The translations under genes were made by a program, and so were the position numbers. From NCBI RefSeq assembly GCF_021869765.1, contig NZ_CP084580.1, positions 3,162,001-3,226,000 on the forward strand: a DNA stretch of 64,000 bases, in the 5' to 3' direction. The notes under the pieces were generated by a model. It was not told the DNA's origin. It saw only the letters and a list, made by a program, of their open reading frames with translations, and did not search any database. This stretch comes from Chryseobacterium sp. MEBOG06 (GTDB lineage Bacteria; Bacteroidota; Bacteroidia; Flavobacteriales; Weeksellaceae). The stretch's first letter is position 1, and each line of letters opens with the position of its first letter. Shown here piece after piece: positions 60,401-64,000 of this stretch.

Positions 60401-63310
60401 TTTCAGTGGATGGACTTCTGCAGTTGTTTTTCCCGATCCGTCCTGTACAAAAACATTGACCAGACCGTCAGGAATTGCAGAAAACACATATATTTTGGCC
60501 TTCTCTCCTCTTGAAAGTTCATCTTTAGGAGCAATAACGGTAAGGAATGTTTTCTGAGCAGGTTTTAAAACTCCTTTATCCCAAACACTGAAATACTGGG
60601 AAGTTTTTATGGTATCTTTTCCTTCCATATTAAACAGCTCAAGCTGATAATCTCCTGCTTCTAATTTTCCAAGATCCAGGTTATTATCTGCTGATGGCTG
60701 CTGCTGTTTTTCAACAAGTATTTTTTCTGTTTTCCAGTTTTTGACCTCATCATTTTTGTCAAACAGATCGTGTGGAAATTTACTTATAAATTCTTCCTTT
60801 GAATATTTCGGAAGATCCTGAACCTCTGATTTGAAATTACTACGGAAAATTCTATCCGGCGCTGAAAGTTTTGACAGCTTCACCTGATAAGATTTTTGGA
60901 GATTCTGCTCATTGTAGTTTTTGGTTTCAACTTTCAGTTTAAGATTTTCATCAGTGAATACTTCATTCACATCATCTGCTTTTATGTAATGAGAAACAGA
61001 AGCCACCTTCAGTTGTGTATTGGCAGACTGGGTTTCGCCATTAATATCTGTAAGGGAAGCATTAATCTCATAATTATCAATCTGGATTCCTTCTAATTTT
61101 TCATCTTTTTTAAGATCCAGCCGAATTGTGAATTCTCCTTTCTCATCGGTTTTAGCCTCTCCCAGAATTGAATTTTCATTTCCGGAATCCTGTGGATATC
61201 CTCTAAAGTACATCCATCTTATATTCCGTTTCTTAATTTCATAGTTTACGGTGGTATTGCTTAAGGCTACTCCAGAAAACATTTTAGCCTTTCCTTTAAG
61301 CTCTATGGTCTGTCCATACTTATATTCATCTTTTACAGGATCAAACGTCACTTCAAATTTTGGCCTTTTATACTCTTCTACTCTGACATCCTTATATCCA
61401 CGCGGTTCTCCTATTGTTCTAAGGAAAAAAACACCGTTCAGCTTCCCTTTCGGTAGAATGAAACTGCCATGATAAGAACCAAATGCGTTGGTTGTAAAAT
61501 CCTGCGAAGATACCTCCTGGTTATTGCCATCATATAAAGCTATTTTTTGCTTCAGTCCGGAAATTACAGATTCTGCTTCCTTTTCAATTTTAGTATTAAT
61601 TACCTTAAAGTATAGTGTTTGTCCCGGACGATAGATCGCTCTGTCCGTAAAAATCTGTGCAGCAGTTCGGGTTTGTTTATTGGGATTATAATTTTCATCA
61701 TAGGTTCCGTTGCCATATACCTGCATGATTTGGAAATCATTAGTATCAGGCTGCTGAATCAGAAAAGATCTGTAGTATTCTTTGTTTGCAGTGGCAGGAA
61801 ACTTAAAACTTCCTTTTTCATCAGTTTTACCCTCTATTTTATTTAAGGTTTTATCGGAGACAAATTCATAAAAGGTAAGCTTTTCATTTGCAAGCGGTTT
61901 TCCGTTGTTACTGTTGACCAGTTTCAATTCATTTGAAAGTGTATTTCTATCAGTTTTTGACTGATAAATAATACGGTTTCCGGAAACTAAAAAGTAAAAA
62001 TTATTGGGTGCCTCGCCATTCTTTGGACCTTCTCCTCCTACTGCATATTCCACGATATAGATTCCGGACGGAAGAGGTTTTATCTCCAGTGACGTTTTGT
62101 GAAGCTGGTAGTCTCTAGGATCAGAAAGCTGATAGGTTTCTTTTCTTATCAGATTCTTTTTCACTTTTCCAAAAGTATTGTCATAAGAATTCTGCACATA
62201 CTGCATCAGCGAAACAAAATTGTCTTTCACTTCATAAATATTCAAAGTAAATGAAGAAACGTTTTTATATTCTGCCACAAAATGAACCGGCAGGTTATTC
62301 TGTGTCTGAGATTCATATTTAAAGTTCAGTACCGGGTTGATAATTTCCCTTTCTTTATTTTTAATATTTCCTATGTAGGAAGATTTCGGGTACTGGCTTT
62401 TTGCCTGGGCAGCAACAGCAAGTGCTTCTTTAGCCTTATTTTTTATAAGAAGCTCATCCATAATATCTTCTGTTATGATTACTTTATAATCTCCCTCTTC
62501 ACTGGATTTCAGAAGATTCTGAAGCTGTTCAACCTTATCCTTACAGTTGTTCACCTCACAGTTGCTAACGATCTTCTCCTTCATGAAGTACAACTTAGGG
62601 TTCCCGCTATTTTGGGCAATCAGTTCATCATAAATAGTATTGATTTTGGTCCTGTTTTCTGCAGTTTCATTTTTTGTAAAGAGAAAGCCTGATTCTAAAA
62701 ATTTTATTTTCTGAATAGAATACCAGTCGAATACCGTTGGAAAATAAGCGACATCTTTATCTTCAGAGAAAACTCCTTTATATTTTGCCAGGGAAATCTT
62801 TCTCATTTCCTGTTTCTGTGCATCAAGTTCCTGATAAGCTTTAGCCAGATAGTTTTTAAAATCAAGCTGAGTCCAGGTTTCAATCTGTGAGGCATCCTGA
62901 GAATTGATATTGGTTCTACCGTTTATCCTCCACAAATTCTGATTGTAATAATCCACCAGGAAATTACTCAGTAATACCTGGTATACCAACCTGTCATCTC
63001 CTTTCAGCTTTGCTTCAGTGTCTTTCAGCTTTTTGAAAAATTTTGATACAGAATTATTCTGATCATCATCCGCTGTCTGATTGACAATATTGAATTCTAC
63101 TTTCAGGGATCGAATGAGCTGAAGTGCATTATTTTCTTTCATAGCTTGGTTTTGTATGGCTAGAATAATGGGAAGATTGAATTTATAAGCTCCCTTCGTC
63201 TGGTTTTCATTGATTTTTTTCCACTGGTCATCATAATATTTCTGTGCGAGGACCGTTGAAAAGCTAAGCATTATAAGCAAAAGCATAAAAATCTTGGAAA
63301 ATATTTTCAT
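57407..63310 (-). CDS. Alpha-2-macroglobulin-family protease inhibitor-like protein
   Basis: This 1967-aa periplasmic or envelope protein has a signal peptide ending LAQ (about 23) and no lipobox. The N-terminal ~500 residues are helical. Then come macroglobulin (MG) domains with IFTDRAIYRPGQTLYFK, RVEEYKRPKFEVTFDP, ALTKWKLMFLAHTAD (the A2M domain start) and FSVTPNYPRFLREGDELNLQSKLSN, and a helical thioester-type domain ending in repeated KAYNTLK-like helices. At about 1429-1432, where relatives have the thioester CxEQ, it reads N-S-A-D, so covalent trapping is not possible. A Gly/Pro-rich linker is seen near residue 1,140-1,180. It diverges from a UbiA-like gene by 18 bases. Confidence 0.9.
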   Translation of the reverse strand: MKIFSKIFMLLLIMLSFSTVLAQKYYDDQWKKINENQTKGAYKFNLPIILAIQNQAMKENNALQLIRSLKVEFNIVNQTADDDQNNSVSKFFKKLKDTEAKLKGDDRLVYQVLLSNFLVDYYNQNLWRINGRTNINSQDASQIETWTQLDFKNYLAKAYQELDAQKQEMRKISLAKYKGVFSEDKDVAYFPTVFDWYSIQKIKFLESGFLFTKNETAENRTKINTIYDELIAQNSGNPKLYFMKEKIVSNCEVNNCKDKVEQLQNLLKSSEEGDYKVIITEDIMDELLIKNKAKEALAVAAQAKSQYPKSSYIGNIKNKEREIINPVLNFKYESQTQNNLPVHFVAEYKNVSSFTLNIYEVKDNFVSLMQYVQNSYDNTFGKVKKNLIRKETYQLSDPRDYQLHKTSLEIKPLPSGIYIVEYAVGGEGPKNGEAPNNFYFLVSGNRIIYQSKTDRNTLSNELKLVNSNNGKPLANEKLTFYEFVSDKTLNKIEGKTDEKGSFKFPATANKEYYRSFLIQQPDTNDFQIMQVYGNGTYDENYNPNKQTRTAAQIFTDRAIYRPGQTLYFKVINTKIEKEAESVISGLKQKIALYDGNNQEVSSQDFTTNAFGSYHGSFILPKGKLNGVFFLRTIGEPRGYKDVRVEEYKRPKFEVTFDPVKDEYKYGQTIELKGKAKMFSGVALSNTTVNYEIKKRNIRWMYFRGYPQDSGNENSILGEAKTDEKGEFTIRLDLKKDEKLEGIQIDNYEINASLTDINGETQSANTQLKVASVSHYIKADDVNEVFTDENLKLKVETKNYNEQNLQKSYQVKLSKLSAPDRIFRSNFKSEVQDLPKYSKEEFISKFPHDLFDKNDEVKNWKTEKILVEKQQQPSADNNLDLGKLEAGDYQLELFNMEGKDTIKTSQYFSVWDKGVLKPAQKTFLTVIAPKDELSRGEKAKIYVFSAIPDGLVNVFVQDGSGKTTAEVHPLKKGILEYTIDIPKDKNISELNLQFQIVAFNDVNTQTVSLKIKDTELPLKIETVTFRDKLEPNVKEKWSVKVTGNDKEKINAEVLANMYDMSLDKFAVNNYRWNRLYTPVRRIVSYDIQNYLEERGYQKTLDYFSGDSVEVPSFNWFDGDNTFTFYRGNAAGVVVGGTKRSSYSPAPPVAMARKSMMVTNGIVAEDKIEVMQNVVPEAVKAPKVETPPPGSSGENLEKVAVRKNLNETAFFYPDLKTDVEGNVNFEFTSPEALTKWKLMFLAHTADARAATLEKEVITQKEFSVTPNYPRFLREGDELNLQSKLSNLTDKKLNGSAELQILDAFTNENISSKFSVTSGMQNFNLSENENGALTWKLKVPNNVSSIILKVVAKAGAYSDGEQQAVAVLPNRMLVTDAVPVFVKEGETKTFVLDHLKDHTSATVSNVSNTLELTTNPIWEVMFALPSLKNDQNNSADVIFNKWFADVLASEIFKANPKMKTIFEEYQSKGLLNSSLEKNQELKQLLLEETPWVLESKNEGEQMQKLAMLFDTNTMRNSINQDWDDLKKLQNPDGGFSWYAGYPSSYGTSLYILKNLGKINVWLKDNVKDYQSDDQKNMVAKLIQYVDNEISKYADMKKINVWNNWTLDYLNTRNYWEKQYPLKGKGATLKTLIKQKAQTAKITDFTFFGLHRAALLMNDYGLKAVSDKLMTYLKETSTDTKTQGVYWKQNLNDWGWFGSKIVNHAGALEAFNTLKANDQKFIEDMKIWLVTQKEVNSWGSSRGTAEVIFTLLNSGKSWTGTESDKATIVWGGKELAAQTQATGYVKSTVKTDTVDKNLATVTVTKPGPGIVQGGLFWQYYEDLDKIKSSENYISVTKELYKKVKTANGEELQKISTETPLKVGDKVTVRMILNTDRAMEFIHIKDMRAAGLEPLDALSGYQWKNNLGYYQSVKDASTNFYIQYMPKGKYVFEYDVVANASGKFSNGITTMQNYYAPQMNAHTKGNNVTVSE

Positions 63311-63328
63311 ATATATTATTTTTGATAA

Positions 63329-64000
63329 ATGAACATCTTAAAAATACTCAAAAAAACGGTCATAGACAGTCAAATTTATGTCTCTTTAATGGGAACTCTT
63401 TTTGCAGTATTTTTTATGGAAGAGCAAAACACATTCCGTTTCCCCAGTGTTCTGCTTATTTTCATTACTTATTTCAGTGGTTATCTTTATACTAAATATC
63501 AATATACCCGGCATTTTTTCAAAATACTGACTTTAAATGCTATAGCAGGGATCTTCTGTGCTTTTCTGATCATCCATAATCACAATGAGATCAGACTTTT
63601 GAAATGGTTTATTATTGTGGTACTGGGACTTCTTTACAACAGTTTCTTTCTGGATATTTATATCAGGAAAATTCCTTTGCTGAAGGTTTTTTATGTAGGA
63701 CTGGTCTGGGCATTGGTCAACTGCTGGCTTACCCTTCCGGAATTCAGTATTCCTATATTTCTGATCAGCTTTTTCTTTATCACGGCACTTGTTCTTCCTT
63801 TTGATATCCGGGATATGAAAAGTGATACTGTAAAGACATTTCCGATGTTTATTGGCGTACAGAACACAAAATATGTTGCTTATGCACTTATTTTCATGAG
63901 CAGTCTGATCAGCATTTTTTATCTCAAACCTATATATGCGTTTTCATTTTTTTTGGCTTCCATTATGAGTTATATTTTTATTTATTTCGCTGAAAATAAA
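63329..64000 (+). CDS. UbiA-like prenyltransferase-family membrane protein (3' end cut by window)
   Basis: The frame opens with ATG at 63329 and is still open at the window end (224 codons). It has at least six hydrophobic helices. Between them is a loop FDIRDMKSDTVKTFP that resembles the second Asp-rich motif of UbiA transferases (D-x-x-D with a following K/T), though the first Asp-rich motif is not clear. This suggests an inner-membrane prenyl-acceptor enzyme; the partner substrate is unknown. It faces away from the alpha-2-macroglobulin gene with only 18 bases between starts. Confidence 0.7.
   Translation, partial: MNILKILKKTVIDSQIYVSLMGTLFAVFFMEEQNTFRFPSVLLIFITYFSGYLYTKYQYTRHFFKILTLNAIAGIFCAFLIIHNHNEIRLLKWFIIVVLGLLYNSFFLDIYIRKIPLLKVFYVGLVWALVNCWLTLPEFSIPIFLISFFFITALVLPFDIRDMKSDTVKTFPMFIGVQNTKYVAYALIFMSSLISIFYLKPIYAFSFFLASIMSYIFIYFAENK

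Noticed and set aside
62282..62692. 136-codon plus-strand frame opposite the macroglobulin gene
   Set aside because: It has no leader or family pattern and lies wholly antisense to a well-supported coding frame.

Overview
The window looks like chromosomal DNA of a low-GC Flavobacteriia member, most likely Chryseobacterium or a close Weeksellaceae relative. The signs are AT-rich spacers, a SusC/SusD pair, a type IX secretion (T9SS) sorting tail, many short Sec signal peptides ending in AQ, Bacteroidota lipoproteins, a TTTG-N19-TAnnTTTG promoter, and DUF6443-type Rhs proteins. No rRNA, tRNA, CRISPR array or prophage was seen. Almost all genes lie on the minus strand. The genus call is from family resemblance only.

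Layout. 1-3675: a serine hydrolase (cut by the window edge), a WG-repeat protein and purB. 3772-5258: five tandem copies of a ~303-bp non-coding unit, each with a perfect hairpin. 5261-6229: an S41 peptidase. 6562-23290: a large Rhs polymorphic-toxin locus. It starts with a shortened T9SS-tail protein, a 1146-aa YD-repeat partner and one full-length DUF6443 Rhs protein with its own toxin tip and lipoprotein immunity gene. Downstream lies a graveyard or reservoir of displaced Rhs-core/toxin-tip/immunity modules: lysozyme-like, two related HExxH metallopeptidase tips, a JAB-like candidate, a frameshifted tip next to a YwqK/MORN-like immunity gene, and a tip stub joined directly to another immunity gene. 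24003-24933: two small secreted paralogues.

25031-33998: a polysaccharide utilisation locus transcribed SusC, SusD, GH144-like glucanase, esterase, GH3 BglX. The enzyme pairing suggests beta-1,2-glucan (or another beta-glucan) use. 34362-37607: DUF4197 and DUF493 genes, an ArsC-like reductase, a deoxynucleoside kinase and a secreted protein. 37752-39903: tandem glutaminyl cyclase lipoproteins. 39939-44758: VOC, GNAT, SRPBCC, CPA1 antiporter, bestrophin-like channel and DUF2490 genes. 45152-47630: a two-component system with a membrane protein. 47980-48822: a T9SS-exported protein. 48948-50853: small stress or housekeeping proteins. 51171-54858: a TolC-HlyD-ABC permease export operon.

55372-63310 holds two protease inhibitors on the same strand, ecotin and a very large alpha-2-macroglobulin. 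An IS3-family element sits between them. It inserted 2 bp past the macroglobulin stop codon (plus a 3-bp target duplication) and so moved that gene away from its terminator. The window ends inside a UbiA-like membrane protein gene that diverges from the macroglobulin gene across only 18 bp.
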